From contig NZ_CAUZLM010000012.1 in assembly GCF_963580165.1 (NCBI RefSeq), forward strand, positions 1 through 36,458: a stretch of 36,458 bases of DNA, given 5' to 3'. Each line of letters starts with the position of its first letter. Position 1 is the stretch's first letter. Made by a program: the position numbers and the translations under genes. Below, one piece after another: positions 1 through 8,297 of this stretch. A model generated the notes under the pieces. The model was not told where the DNA came from and ran no database searches. It saw nothing but the letters and a program-made list of their open reading frames with translations. This DNA comes from Fructobacillus evanidus (lineage in GTDB: Bacteria; Bacillota; Bacilli; Lactobacillales; Lactobacillaceae).

Positions 1-82
1 GAAAAACTTTTATCAACTGCCGGCTACCAAAGATAACCAGCGCCTCGCTAGAAGCACGTTTGCTTCGTAACGAACAATAACT

Positions 83-111
83 AGTATAGCGCCTACCCTC
101 CTACTCGTCAA
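83..111 (-). promoter_or_regulatory. Strong sigma-A promoter firing leftward out of the window
   Basis: Read on the minus strand, TTGACG and TATACT are separated by exactly 17 bp, close to the sigma-A consensus. The transcript would start near position 75 and run off the left edge. Its first bases can form the hairpin GAAGCA-AACG-TGCTTC (about 53-68), so a structured leader or a small RNA may begin here. The downstream gene is not visible. Confidence 0.7.
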
Positions 112-137
112 CACTTTTTTTAACGAATTTTAGCAAT

Positions 138-167
138 TGGTCTAAAACGCTGATTTATCAGCATTTT
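138..167 (-). terminator. Terminator of the guanylate-kinase-like gene
   Basis: A 10-bp inverted repeat with a 4-nt loop (144-167) follows the stop codon of the 196-741 gene on the minus strand and ends in a short T run. One G:U pair is present in the stem. The T run is short, so strength is uncertain. Confidence 0.55.
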
Positions 168-195
168 GATTTCAAAATTCGTTGATAAAAGGCCT

Positions 196-741
196 TTAAC
201 GTTCCAGTAACTGATCCACTTGGTCACACGTTTGCTGCCAATCATCATTAATAATAATTTCCGCATGTCCCTGCAATTTATCAGGTAGGTTTAAATCACG
301 TTGGAATTCCGGCGCGGATAATCGAGCCATCACCCGGTCTTTGGCATCCCCACGAGCAATCAATCGGTTCTCAAGTTTGACAACATCTTTAATCGTGACA
401 TACCAGATCCAGGCCTGGTCTCCTAAAATCTCTTGATAGGTTTCGGCGCCCTTGGTATCTAAGACAATGCTAGCCAGACTATTTTTCCGCCAAGCTTTTT
501 CTAAACCTTCTTTAGAAGAGCCATAGTTGGCCTGGCTATAATGTACCGATTCCAAATAGTGGTTTAATAAGAAAGAATCTTTCGTTTCGAAATAATAATC
601 GACACCGTCAACCTCGCCAGCCCGCTTAGGACGAGTAGTATGCGTGATGACTTGTGGCACCTGCCATTTTTCCTTTAAGTAAGTTGCAATTGAGGTTTTC
701 CCCGCTCCAGCTGGTCCCGTTAAAACAATTACCCGATTCAT
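196..741 (-). CDS. Guanylate kinase-like P-loop NTPase
   Basis: This 181-residue protein has a P-loop GPAGAGKTS at residues 9-17 and a segment HTTRPKRAGEVDGVDYYF (about 34-51) that matches the GMP-binding lid of guanylate kinase, including the T-R-P and G-x-x-Y-F pattern. Canonical Gmk (about 205 residues) phosphorylates GMP to GDP. This copy is shorter and stands alone rather than beside rpoZ or priA, as the main gmk often does, so it may be a paralogue with a nucleotide or regulatory role. The start ATG at 741 is preceded by a weak GAGAAAG Shine-Dalgarno. A terminator follows. Family membership is sure; being the cell's essential Gmk is not. Confidence 0.8.
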   Translation of the reverse strand: MNRVIVLTGPAGAGKTSIATYLKEKWQVPQVITHTTRPKRAGEVDGVDYYFETKDSFLLNHYLESVHYSQANYGSSKEGLEKAWRKNSLASIVLDTKGAETYQEILGDQAWIWYVTIKDVVKLENRLIARGDAKDRVMARLSAPEFQRDLNLPDKLQGHAEIIINDDWQQTCDQVDQLLER

Positions 742-791
742 GGCTTTCTCATCCCCCAGTTCTTTGTTTTCTTACCTTATCATCAAAATAA

Positions 792-820
792 TCGACAATC
801 CAGTTAAAAGTTGGTACAAT
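792..820 (+). promoter_or_regulatory. Promoter of the amino-acid permease
   Basis: TCGACA (792-797) and TACAAT (815-820) lie 17 bp apart, with a TG just upstream of the -10. It sits 37 bp before the proposed permease start. Confidence 0.6.
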
Positions 821-856
821 TGATGGCAGTTATATTAAAATAAAGTGAGAAAAGTT

Positions 857-2269
857 ATGCAATTACTAAAACGTGCCTTTGCTCGCGAGTCAGCTGCTGG
901 TTACCTTGAGAAGGATCAGCAAATGGAACGCGTGCTTACAACAAAAGACCTGATTGGCCTGGGTGTTGGAACCGTCATTGGTTCTGGAATCTTTATTCTG
1001 CCCGGTCATGAAGCCGCAAACAATGCCGGTCCCGCTGTTTCTATCGCCTTTCTGGTGGCAGCTATCTTCTCTGGTATCTGCGGCATGGCCTTTGCCGAAT
1101 TTTCATCAGCTATGCCAGTTGCCGGATCCGCTTATTCTTACGGATCTGTCATCTATGGTGAAGTGATTGGTTGGATCCTTGGTTGGTCCTTAATTTTGGA
1201 GTACTTCCTGGCCGTTTCAGCTATCGCGACTGGGTTCTCTGCCTACTTCAATAATTTGCTCGGTGAAATGGGCTGGGCTCTACCAAAGGCGCTCCAGGCT
1301 GGTCCCGGTGCCGGTGGCGTTGTCAACTTGATGGCCGTGGTTATTATCTTAATTTCCGCAGCGATTCTATTTGCTGGTGTCAGCCAATCAAAGAAGATTG
1401 AAAATGCCGGTGTTGTCTTGAAGGTTGCCATTATCGCCCTCTTCATTATCGGTGGTCTCTTCTTCGTGAAGGGTCATAACTACGCTGATTTCTACCCTAA
1501 GCAATTCCAAACGGGCGTCTTTGGCCTTGGTGGTCTAACCGCCGCAACAGCTTCAATCATCTTCTCCTTCTTAGGATTCGACACGATTGCCGCTCACGCA
1601 GCCGAAGTCAAGAATCCAACAAAGACAATGTCTCGGGGAATCTTGGGAACAGTCGCCATTTCCGCTGTCTTGTATACCTTATTCTCGATTGTTTTGACAG
1701 GAATCGTCAACTACAAGCGCCTAGGCGTTGACGACCCAGCCGCTTTCGCCTTGCAAGCTGTTAAACAAACACAGTTCTCCATCGTCATTACCATCGGAGC
1801 CTTGATTGGAATGTTCACCGCTGTATTGGCCTTGATTTTCGCCTCATCACGTTTGGCTTATTCTTTCGGTCGTGATGGTCTCTTGCCTCGTGGCCTAGGA
1901 AAGGTTGCCGGCCCACACCGTCTTCCAGTCAACGCCTTGATTATGGCAGTTGTTGTCGAAGCATTCTTGGCCGGACTTGTTCCATTGAGTACACTGGCTA
2001 ACTTGATTAACATTGGTACCTTAACAGCCTTCATGTTCATCAGCTTCGGTGTCTTATTCTTGCGTAAGCGCCAAGACCTCAAGCACGACGGCTTCAAGAT
2101 GCCATTCTACCCAGTCTTGCCAATCATCGCTGCTGGATTATCATTACTCTTGATCCTGCGCTTGCCTGCAGAAACATTGAAGATGTATGGTGTCTGGGTC
2201 GTGATTGGCCTGATTTGGTACTTTACTTACGGTATCCGCCATTCTTCACTTAATCAAATTGAAAAATAA
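857..2269 (+). CDS. APC-family amino-acid permease (YfnA/cationic amino acid transporter type)
   Basis: The protein is an integral membrane transporter of about 470 residues with some 12 hydrophobic segments. The first helix carries GLGVGTVIGSGIFILPG, the glycine-rich unwound segment of the APC superfamily that binds the substrate's alpha-amino and carboxyl groups, preceded by an ER-LTTKDL amphipathic stretch. FASSRLAYSFGRDGLLP later in the protein is another hallmark of the cationic amino-acid transporter/YfnA branch. The exact substrate cannot be read from sequence. A GTG at 845 is in frame, but ATG 857 has a purine-rich AGTGAGA ahead of it and is preferred. The gene is monocistronic, with its own promoter and a strong terminator. 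Confidence 0.85.
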   Translation: MQLLKRAFARESAAGYLEKDQQMERVLTTKDLIGLGVGTVIGSGIFILPGHEAANNAGPAVSIAFLVAAIFSGICGMAFAEFSSAMPVAGSAYSYGSVIYGEVIGWILGWSLILEYFLAVSAIATGFSAYFNNLLGEMGWALPKALQAGPGAGGVVNLMAVVIILISAAILFAGVSQSKKIENAGVVLKVAIIALFIIGGLFFVKGHNYADFYPKQFQTGVFGLGGLTAATASIIFSFLGFDTIAAHAAEVKNPTKTMSRGILGTVAISAVLYTLFSIVLTGIVNYKRLGVDDPAAFALQAVKQTQFSIVITIGALIGMFTAVLALIFASSRLAYSFGRDGLLPRGLGKVAGPHRLPVNALIMAVVVEAFLAGLVPLSTLANLINIGTLTAFMFISFGVLFLRKRQDLKHDGFKMPFYPVLPIIAAGLSLLLILRLPAETLKMYGVWVVIGLIWYFTYGIRHSSLNQIEK

Positions 2270-2278
2270 CCCAATTAA

Positions 2279-2325
2279 AAAAGCTGACTGCTTGGGAATC
2301 ACCCCAGACAGTCAGCTTTTCTTTT
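2279..2325 (+). terminator. Rho-independent terminator after the permease
   Basis: A 10-bp perfect stem (2281-2290 with 2309-2318) with an inner GC-rich hairpin is followed by a T-rich tract. An A-rich upstream side could let it act on the other strand too, but ezrA ends 80 bp away. Confidence 0.85.
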
Positions 2326-2407
2326 GCTCTTATTTACTTTTAACGTCATCAAATGGTAAGAAATCAGGACAGTTACCGCTAAGGTTCATATCCCCGCCAC
2401 GCCCTCT

Positions 2408-4111
2408 TTATAGAAGGACTGGGTCCTGATTTTTCTGGAGACGCTCGAAGGCCCCGGGCTCAGCCACTTGCAAGACTGGCTTCATCTCTTTAATCACACC
2501 TTCGTAATCAAAATCAACTTGGTAGAGCTTTTGACCTACCTTCAGCGCCTTGGCCACCTCTTCATTTTGCTCGCGGTAACGGTTAGCATATTGAAGCAGT
2601 GAAACGGCCAAATCAGCAGCAATAATCACATCATGAGCCTGTTCCTTTAAGGTATCAAAATCGGCAGCGACAATGTTCAATTGACGCTGTACATCATCAA
2701 GATCAACTTCACCTGCGTACACAGCCTCATCCAAGCGCGTAATCTCATCACTTACTGCAAAGAACTTTTGTAAGAAGTCCTCAGGCAACCCCGGCAAATC
2801 ACGACGTTCAAGTGATCGTTTCACGCCACGAATTTGATCAATATAGGCAGCTGTATGCTCCTTAGCAGACGTCAAAGCAGGTTGGAATTCCTCAATTTGA
2901 TGGTACAAGGCGACCTGGTCACTATCTAATTGGCTCAAAATTGAAAACCAATTTTCTTGGCGCGCAACTGCCCAGCTATAAGTTTGGCTCCCTTCTTTTA
3001 AGGCACGTTGAACTTCTTGCTGGCTCGAAACTAAGCCTTCAATATCATGGTGATAACTAGCTTGTCGGTCTTCTTCCTCATGACCAAGAATAAAACGCCC
3101 TTTCAAATAAGTTAGTTCGAGCAGCAAGGAATGGTTTTGTTCCTTGACCCGATCAAATTCCGTATTCACGCGTTCCTGTTGCTTAAAGTAACGATGGTAA
3201 GCTTGGTATTCTTTTTCCAAGAGGTCATACAAATCTTGAATCTTCTGGTTCAAAGTCGTTGAGATAGTATTTGCTTCCTTAACTTTCAAGCCAACGATTG
3301 CTTTCAATCCTTGGAGGCGAAGGTCATCGACTTCATTCAAACCTTCTTCAACAACGCCCTCCGCAAAAACAACGCCACGATTCGTCAAATCGTGCCAACT
3401 GGTGTTCAATTCATTAATTTGATCCAAGTATTTTTCATTAAAGGCCGTCACTAACATAGGCAAGTTTTGCATGTAGTCGAGCATCTGACCCGCAATCATC
3501 CCAACTTCTTCAAACTTTTCGGCTGCCTTGACCCGGTCACCAGACTCAATTAGTTCTTGATAGCGTTGGTATTCTTCTTCCTCGTCAAACAAAAAGGCTA
3601 ATAAAGCAGGGGCACTAGGACCGTAGGGATTGTCTGTGGCTGTCAATCGATCCGTGATATCGTCAAAATCGCCATGTAATTGGTCGATTGCCTGGTGTTG
3701 CATCTTATTTTCTTGTTGGATGTTTTCTAATCCCGCAACAACCTGCTTTTGCATGGAGGCCGCCTCAGTCATTTGATCAAACAACGATTGCAACGACTTC
3801 CTTGTCTTCCAAACGTTTAACCCGGCCGTCAACTGCATAGCCTGATTGATTTCCGCATCAATTGCCGCAAAACGATGGTTGCGCAAGTCACGGTACATCT
3901 TTTCCGTCTCTTGGAAATTTTGCAATGCCTGGCCGGCTAATGCGACCTTCCGTGCCGCTGCTAAATCAGTCGTGATGTCTTCATCCATCAGCGCTTTTTT
4001 TGCCATGCTAAAATCGCCCACCTGTGTGGCGGCTTGGCGTTGTGTCAAAACCGCCCAACCAAGACCGATTAAGATAGCGATAATCACGATAATTGCAATA
4101 ATAATCCACAT
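2408..4111 (-). CDS. ezrA: Septation ring formation regulator EzrA
   Basis: EzrA is a membrane-anchored negative regulator of FtsZ-ring formation in Firmicutes. The protein has 567 residues, the usual family length. A single N-terminal transmembrane helix (about residues 2-21, isoleucine-rich) is followed by a long cytoplasmic region of charged, heptad-like coiled coil with few glycines or prolines. That N-in-membrane spectrin-like layout defines the family. The start ATG at 4111 has GAGGG about 9 nt upstream. The gene is divergent from rpsD, a common neighbourhood in lactic acid bacteria. I found no convincing promoter on the minus strand between 4112 and 4290. Confidence 0.9.
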   Translation of the reverse strand: MWIIIAIIVIIAILIGLGWAVLTQRQAATQVGDFSMAKKALMDEDITTDLAAARKVALAGQALQNFQETEKMYRDLRNHRFAAIDAEINQAMQLTAGLNVWKTRKSLQSLFDQMTEAASMQKQVVAGLENIQQENKMQHQAIDQLHGDFDDITDRLTATDNPYGPSAPALLAFLFDEEEEYQRYQELIESGDRVKAAEKFEEVGMIAGQMLDYMQNLPMLVTAFNEKYLDQINELNTSWHDLTNRGVVFAEGVVEEGLNEVDDLRLQGLKAIVGLKVKEANTISTTLNQKIQDLYDLLEKEYQAYHRYFKQQERVNTEFDRVKEQNHSLLLELTYLKGRFILGHEEEDRQASYHHDIEGLVSSQQEVQRALKEGSQTYSWAVARQENWFSILSQLDSDQVALYHQIEEFQPALTSAKEHTAAYIDQIRGVKRSLERRDLPGLPEDFLQKFFAVSDEITRLDEAVYAGEVDLDDVQRQLNIVAADFDTLKEQAHDVIIAADLAVSLLQYANRYREQNEEVAKALKVGQKLYQVDFDYEGVIKEMKPVLQVAEPGAFERLQKNQDPVLL

Positions 4112-4293
4112 ATGTACTAAACCCTCAGCTTTATTTACTAATTAAGTCCACCATACACTATTGGCTGCTGAAATTAGCCCCATTTACTTCCTTTTATCCC
4201 TTTCTTAAGATTTTTTACTCTTTTTCAGTCTAGAATTTACAAGAAGATTGCAAAAGAGTCGACGATGGCTGAGCTTTACCAACAATCTTTTCC

Positions 4294-4322
4294 TTGCTAA
4301 TCCTCTCCTGATTTGCTATACT
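4294..4322 (+). promoter_or_regulatory. rpsD promoter with extended -10
   Basis: TTGCTA (4294-4299) and TATACT (4317-4322) are 17 bp apart and the -10 is preceded by TGC, an extended -10. The start site would be near 4329, giving a leader of about 160 nt before the rpsD start codon. Confidence 0.75.
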
Positions 4323-4329
4323 GGTTGAA

Positions 4330-4489
4330 GTTGTATTGAGTAGCAGTCGGTAAAGAAGCGCGTCAACAACGTCCAAACTCGTTAGTAAGGACTTGGCTAC
4401 AGTCACTGAGAAACGATTTTTCTTGACGCTGCACGCATCTGGTGCCGACCCTCAAATGTACAGCAAAATACATTTTGGAGGACATATAC
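4330..4489 (+). promoter_or_regulatory. Structured rpsD 5' leader, probable S4 autoregulatory element
   Basis: The leader of about 160 nt contains inverted repeats. A distal pair is CGTCAA near 4365 with TTGACG near 4424; a nested pair is GTCC near 4378 with GGAC near 4395. A perfect 7-bp repeat, AAATGTA...TACATTT, abuts the Shine-Dalgarno GGAGG. The last hairpin could mask ribosome entry. In Bacillus subtilis rpsD is autogenously repressed by S4 binding to its own leader; I infer the same here from position and structure. I cannot compute a covariance-model match. Confidence 0.55.
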
Positions 4490-5101
4490 ATGTCACGTTA
4501 TACTGGACCAAAATGGCGTATCTCACGTCGTTTGGGTGTTTCACTTTCTGGAACTGGTAAGGAATTGTCACGTCGTGCCTACGCACCTGGTGACCATGGC
4601 CAAGGCCGTCGTGGAAAGGTTTCTGAATATGGAATGCAATTGCGCGAAAAGCAAAAGTTGCGTTTCACTTATGGTTTGACTGAACGTCAATTCCACTCAT
4701 TGTTCAACAAGGCCGGCAAGGTTCGTCAAGGTACTCACGGTACCAACTTCATGATCTTCTTGGAACGCCGTTTGGACTCATTGGTTTACCGTCTTGGTTT
4801 GGCAACTACTCGCCAACAAGCACGTCAATTGGTAAACCACGGCCACATCTTGGTTGATGGTAAGCGCGTTGATATTCCATCATACGAAGTTGTTCCTGGT
4901 CAGGTTATCTCTGTTCGCGAAAAGTCAAAGAACATTGTGCCTATCCAAATCGCTGTTGAATCAGTAGTTTCACGTCCACAATTCGTTTCATTTGATGCTG
5001 ACAAGCTTGAAGGTACTTTCGTTCGTTTGCCAGAACGTGAAGAATTGGATGCTGACATCAACGAAGCCTTGATCGTCGAATACTACAACCGTTTGGGATA
5101 A
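4490..5101 (+). CDS. rpsD: 30S ribosomal protein S4
   Basis: RpsD is a primary 16S rRNA-binding protein that starts 30S assembly and contributes to decoding fidelity. The 203-residue protein begins MSRYTGPKWR and contains the S4 RNA-binding domain around residues 92-155 (RRLDSLVYRLGLATTRQQAR, then VNHGHILVDGKRVDIPSY). I chose ATG 4490 because GGAGG lies 8 nt upstream and MSRYTGP is the family N-terminus; an in-frame GTG at 4442 would add 16 residues that no S4 has. Codons are strongly biased (CGT, TTG, TCA, GGT), as expected for a highly expressed gene. It is monocistronic with a terminator. Confidence 0.97.
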   Translation: MSRYTGPKWRISRRLGVSLSGTGKELSRRAYAPGDHGQGRRGKVSEYGMQLREKQKLRFTYGLTERQFHSLFNKAGKVRQGTHGTNFMIFLERRLDSLVYRLGLATTRQQARQLVNHGHILVDGKRVDIPSYEVVPGQVISVREKSKNIVPIQIAVESVVSRPQFVSFDADKLEGTFVRLPEREELDADINEALIVEYYNRLG

Positions 5102-5123
5102 TTTAATTAACTCTTTCTGGTTG

Positions 5124-5155
5124 AAAAGTCACTGCTTATGCAGTGGCTTTTTTCT
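5124..5155 (+). terminator. rpsD terminator
   Basis: An 8-bp stem GTCACTGC/GCAGTGGC (one G:U pair) with a TTAT loop is followed by six T residues. Confidence 0.85.
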
Positions 5156-5270
5156 TTGCTCAAATAATTCGGTTGTAAATTAGTTGCAAAGGTCGACTTT
5201 AGACGGTTACTCTTCATTCCAAAAAAATATGTTAAACTAGAACGATTATATCAATGATTGGAGAGAAATC

Positions 5271-5526
5271 ATGTATTGGCTCATTAACCTACCCATTTTA
5301 TTTGTCATTAGTTGGGTGGCTACCACTCGATTGAATCAGCTAAAAAAAATAACCGATAAACCTAAACGCAAGAAATTATCACTGTCTTTCGGTGCCCTTT
5401 ATCAGCTTGGGCTTAATCATCACATTCGTTAGTATCATAGCGCATCAATCCACATGGTCAACAAATGGTGCTTTTATGGTTGGCTTTGGCATCGCCGTCC
5501 CACTTATCATCAGAAAACAACAATAA
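5271..5526 (+). pseudogene. Small two-helix membrane protein broken by a one-base frameshift
   Basis: An ATG at 5271, with GGAGAG upstream, opens a frame with a hydrophobic helix (YWLINLPILFVISWVATT) and a lysine-rich loop, but stops at 5430-5432 after 53 residues. The +1 frame takes over from about 5398 with a second helix (ISLGLIITFVSIIAH) and a basic tail ending RKQQ at 5526. Removing one base near GCCCTTT (5394-5400) joins both into an 84-residue protein with two membrane segments. I do not recognise the family. It may be a decayed gene or an assembly error; the gene still has a ribosome binding site and terminator. Confidence 0.55.
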
Positions 5527-5573
5527 TTATTACTTTGTTTTAGCCATTCTTTTATGAATCCTTTTGTTCTACC

Positions 5574-5613
5574 AAGAAGCCAATCCTATCAAAGATTTTG
5601 GCTTCTTCTATTT
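5574..5613 (+). terminator. Terminator after the small membrane gene
   Basis: A 10-bp perfect inverted repeat, AAGAAGCCAA/TTGGCTTCTT (5574-5583 and 5598-5607), is followed by CTATTTAT. Between here and 5757 I see nothing I can name. Confidence 0.7.
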
Positions 5614-5756
5614 ATCAAGGGTGTTGCACTTCCATTGTAAACTCACCTTGAAAAAATCAGACCAGAGATAACCCACACAATCGCTGAAGCGAGCAACGTT
5701 GCCAATCGCGACCTTCCCCACTCGTTCCTTCATCTTTCACGAATCCAACAACACAA

Positions 5757-5792
5757 AAGAACCATCCCCCAGTTATTTGAGGAATGGTTCTT
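5757..5792 (-). terminator. Terminator of the TPP-regulated operon
   Basis: AAAGAACCAT pairs with ATGGTTCTTT around the end of the M20 hydrolase gene. On the minus strand the stem begins inside the last codons and ends in TTTT. The gene and its terminator overlap. Confidence 0.75.
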
Positions 5793-7002
5793 TCTGTTCA
5801 TACTGCCCCACTAATTTTGCCAAGACGGTTGTCAAAACCCGTTGACCATTTTCCAAATCTGCTGGTGTCGTCTTCTCCTTTGGCACATGACTAACTCCGC
5901 CAACGCTGGGAACAAAGATCATGGCAGTCGGCACTTGTTCCCCCATCACCTGTGCATCATGACCTGCACCAGATGGTAGGAATTGGTACGTCAGACCAAC
6001 CGATTGGCATGCTCCTGCAATCTTCTCCTGAAGACCCGCATCCATTTGGGTGGGCATAACCGCCGTAGTTCGTTCAAGTTTTGCCCGATACTGGTCCACT
6101 AGTTTGGCCACCACATGAACCGCGCCTGACAAAACACACTGGTCTTGGTGGCGCAAATCCAAAGAAAAAGTGACTAGGCCCGGAATCACATTCGCCACAT
6201 TAGGCTCCAACTGAACTTTCCCAATGGTATAGCGCAAATCAGGAATCTGCGCTAACTCACGGTAGAGGTCCGCCAACAAAGAAACTGCCCGTTGTAAGGC
6301 GTCATCACGACAATCCATCGGCGTTGTGCCGGCATGGTTCGCCTGACCCGCTAACTGGATCAAAAAACGTTCCTGACCAACAATCGTCGTCACAATGCCA
6401 ATATCGGTCCCCGCATTCTCTAAAATTGGTCCCTGTTCAATATGCAGTTCTAGGTATTGGGCAACTTTTAGATGTAACGCTGTTTGCACAAAGGGACTCA
6501 GGGCACCCACCGCTGCCTGACGAACTTGACCGAAGTTCTGCCCTCTAGCATCAACCAGATCATCAAAGTCTTTCAGATTCCGACCGAGCAAATATTGCGA
6601 ACCCGTAAAGGTTGCGTCAAAGCGCGAGCCCTCCTCTTCTGAAAAAATAACAGCAACGAGTGGCCGCCGTACACGTTGTCCTGATTTGACAATTTGACTA
6701 ACCGACAAGACGCCAGATAAAGCGCCATAAAGTCCATCATATAAGCCACCATCAACAACCGTATCCAGGTGTGAACCAACCAGAATTACAGGTTCTTTGG
6801 GCCAAGTCAAATCAGCAGTCGCATACAAGTTGCCGATTTCATCAACCCACGGTACCAGTCCCAACTCCTTGATAATGTCGACACACCGTTTCTGTGCCTG
6901 ACACCAGGCCTGATCATAAACCGTTCGCGTATAACCCTGATTTTTCGTGCGACCAATTGCTTGAAAACTCTCCAAGAGGTCGTTAATTTTTTTATCCTGC
7001 AT
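5773..7002 (-). CDS. M20-family amidohydrolase (N-carbamoyl-L-amino acid hydrolase/allantoate amidohydrolase type)
   Basis: This 409-residue dinuclear-metal hydrolase shows the family ligands in order: SHLDT (H78, D80), DGLYDG (D89), SEEEGSRF (E122-E124), LHIEQG (H187) and GHDA (H348). NHAGTTPM at 222-229 marks the lid/dimer domain and SHVPKE near 372 is the usual C-terminal signature. Relatives cleave carbamoyl or formyl C-N bonds. It is the last gene of the TPP-riboswitch operon and overlaps the transporter gene by 11 nt. Bacillus YlmB, also an M20 protein, deformylates a thiamine breakdown product for salvage, so a thiamine-salvage substrate is a reasonable inference. Homology alone would equally allow N-carbamoyl amino acids. 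Confidence 0.85.
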   Translation of the reverse strand: MQDKKINDLLESFQAIGRTKNQGYTRTVYDQAWCQAQKRCVDIIKELGLVPWVDEIGNLYATADLTWPKEPVILVGSHLDTVVDGGLYDGLYGALSGVLSVSQIVKSGQRVRRPLVAVIFSEEEGSRFDATFTGSQYLLGRNLKDFDDLVDARGQNFGQVRQAAVGALSPFVQTALHLKVAQYLELHIEQGPILENAGTDIGIVTTIVGQERFLIQLAGQANHAGTTPMDCRDDALQRAVSLLADLYRELAQIPDLRYTIGKVQLEPNVANVIPGLVTFSLDLRHQDQCVLSGAVHVVAKLVDQYRAKLERTTAVMPTQMDAGLQEKIAGACQSVGLTYQFLPSGAGHDAQVMGEQVPTAMIFVPSVGGVSHVPKEKTTPADLENGQRVLTTVLAKLVGQYEQKEPFLK

Positions 7003-8280
7003 TCCTCTGACTCAATCCAAAACCAAGTAATCCCAACAATAGCAATGCCGCTGCCAAATCAAAACCAACCGCCAAAGACCCAGTCGCATCCGTTAACCAG
7101 CCCGTCAGATATGGCGCCGTAATCGAGGCCAACATCCCCAAAAAGTTATAAAGGCCAAATGTTGTTGCAACTCGACCTTTTGGTGCATGACGACGAATAA
7201 CTTGCAGCAACAGTGGGTCAATTGTCATTTTCCCGGTCAACCCATACAAAATCAGTGCCAAAACAATCTGCGTTGAATTTTGACTTAGACTGCCCAGCAC
7301 CAATGCCAAGGCCGACAGCGGTACAAAAAGGTATAGAAACCGCCTTGCATGTGCTGTTTGATCTAATTTTTTCGCCAAAATTAAGGCACTTGGAATGGCA
7401 ATCAAGGGCACAATCGAAGCAATCAAACCGACAAAACGTTGGTCAATGCTTTTCATCCCCAACAAAAAGGTTGGCAACCAGGTTAACATCGCAATCTGTC
7501 CATAAATTGAACAGAACAAAAGCCAATAAGCACCAATTAACTGTCGCTTGAAAAACGGTCGCCAATTTTTTGGTGCTAATGTCCGGCCAAATGATTGCTT
7601 TTGCCCATCATAAATCACATTCTGCAGCTTGGCTCCGTGCTGTTGGCCACCGTGTGCATTCCACGACTTTTCCCCTTGCCGAGTCAGTCGTCCTTCATTG
7701 GGCAAGCCATACAGGTACAAGAAACCAACCATCATCGTTGGTAAGGCAATCACTAAAAAGGGGGTCGACCAGTGGTCCCGATTTTGAATCACCAGTGTAC
7801 TAGCCAGTAAGGTACCAAAAATCTGTCCAACACCCTGCCCACTATTAATAATGGCCATCCCCAAAGTTGCATGGCGGTCACTAAGGTTTTCATTAATTAA
7901 TCCATAGGCTGGACCGTAAAAACTGCCCTGTCCTAGACCAACCAAAGCCCGTACCAGTAGAAAAAGAATAAAGGTCGGCACAATCCCCGAGAGAAAAGTC
8001 ATTGTCGCAAAGAAGACAAAGCCCAAAGCGACGATAGTCTTCTTCGAATGACCATCGGCCAGACGTGAAAATGGTAACTGACTAACCGTATAGGTTAAAA
8101 AAAAACAGATGAAATCAGTCCCAACTCAGCATGGTTTAAACCAAAAGACCGTTGAATTTCCGGCATCACTGGATTTAAGATTGTCCGATCGGCATAGATA
8201 AAAACCCAACCAAGAAAATTAATCAGGACGATTCTCTGTGCTAACGATAAATGAAGCCTTGCCCGTTTTGGCTGAATCAT
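6992..8280 (-). pseudogene. MFS transporter of the thi operon, frameshifted at an A9/T9 tract
   Basis: An ATG at 8280 opens 61 residues, MIQPKRARLHLSLAQR followed by a first helix with the MFS-like IYADRTILNPVMPEIQ, and stops at 8095. The remaining 11 or so helices continue in another frame down to 6992. The break lies exactly at nine consecutive A residues (8097-8105 on the plus strand); with eight, the frame reads through VFFLTYTVSQLPFSRLADG, the conserved loop 2-3 motif, into the rest. Full length would be about 428 residues, normal for MFS. The gene lies 17 bp after thiG and overlaps the M20 gene. It probably imports a thiamine precursor or breakdown product. Slippage at the tract could restore some protein. 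Confidence 0.75.
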
Positions 8281-8297
8281 GACCAGTCCTTTCCTTT

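Noticed and set aside
845..856. GTG start for the permease
   Set aside because: No Shine-Dalgarno before the GTG; ATG 857 has a purine-rich site ahead.
4442..4489. Upstream GTG start for rpsD, adding 16 residues
   Set aside because: No Shine-Dalgarno, not found in S4 proteins, and the stretch forms the leader hairpin and contains the true GGAGG.
7213..7803. Plus-strand open frames across the MFS gene
   Set aside because: They are antisense shadows of a hydrophobic coding sequence; the minus-strand MFS reading is coherent.
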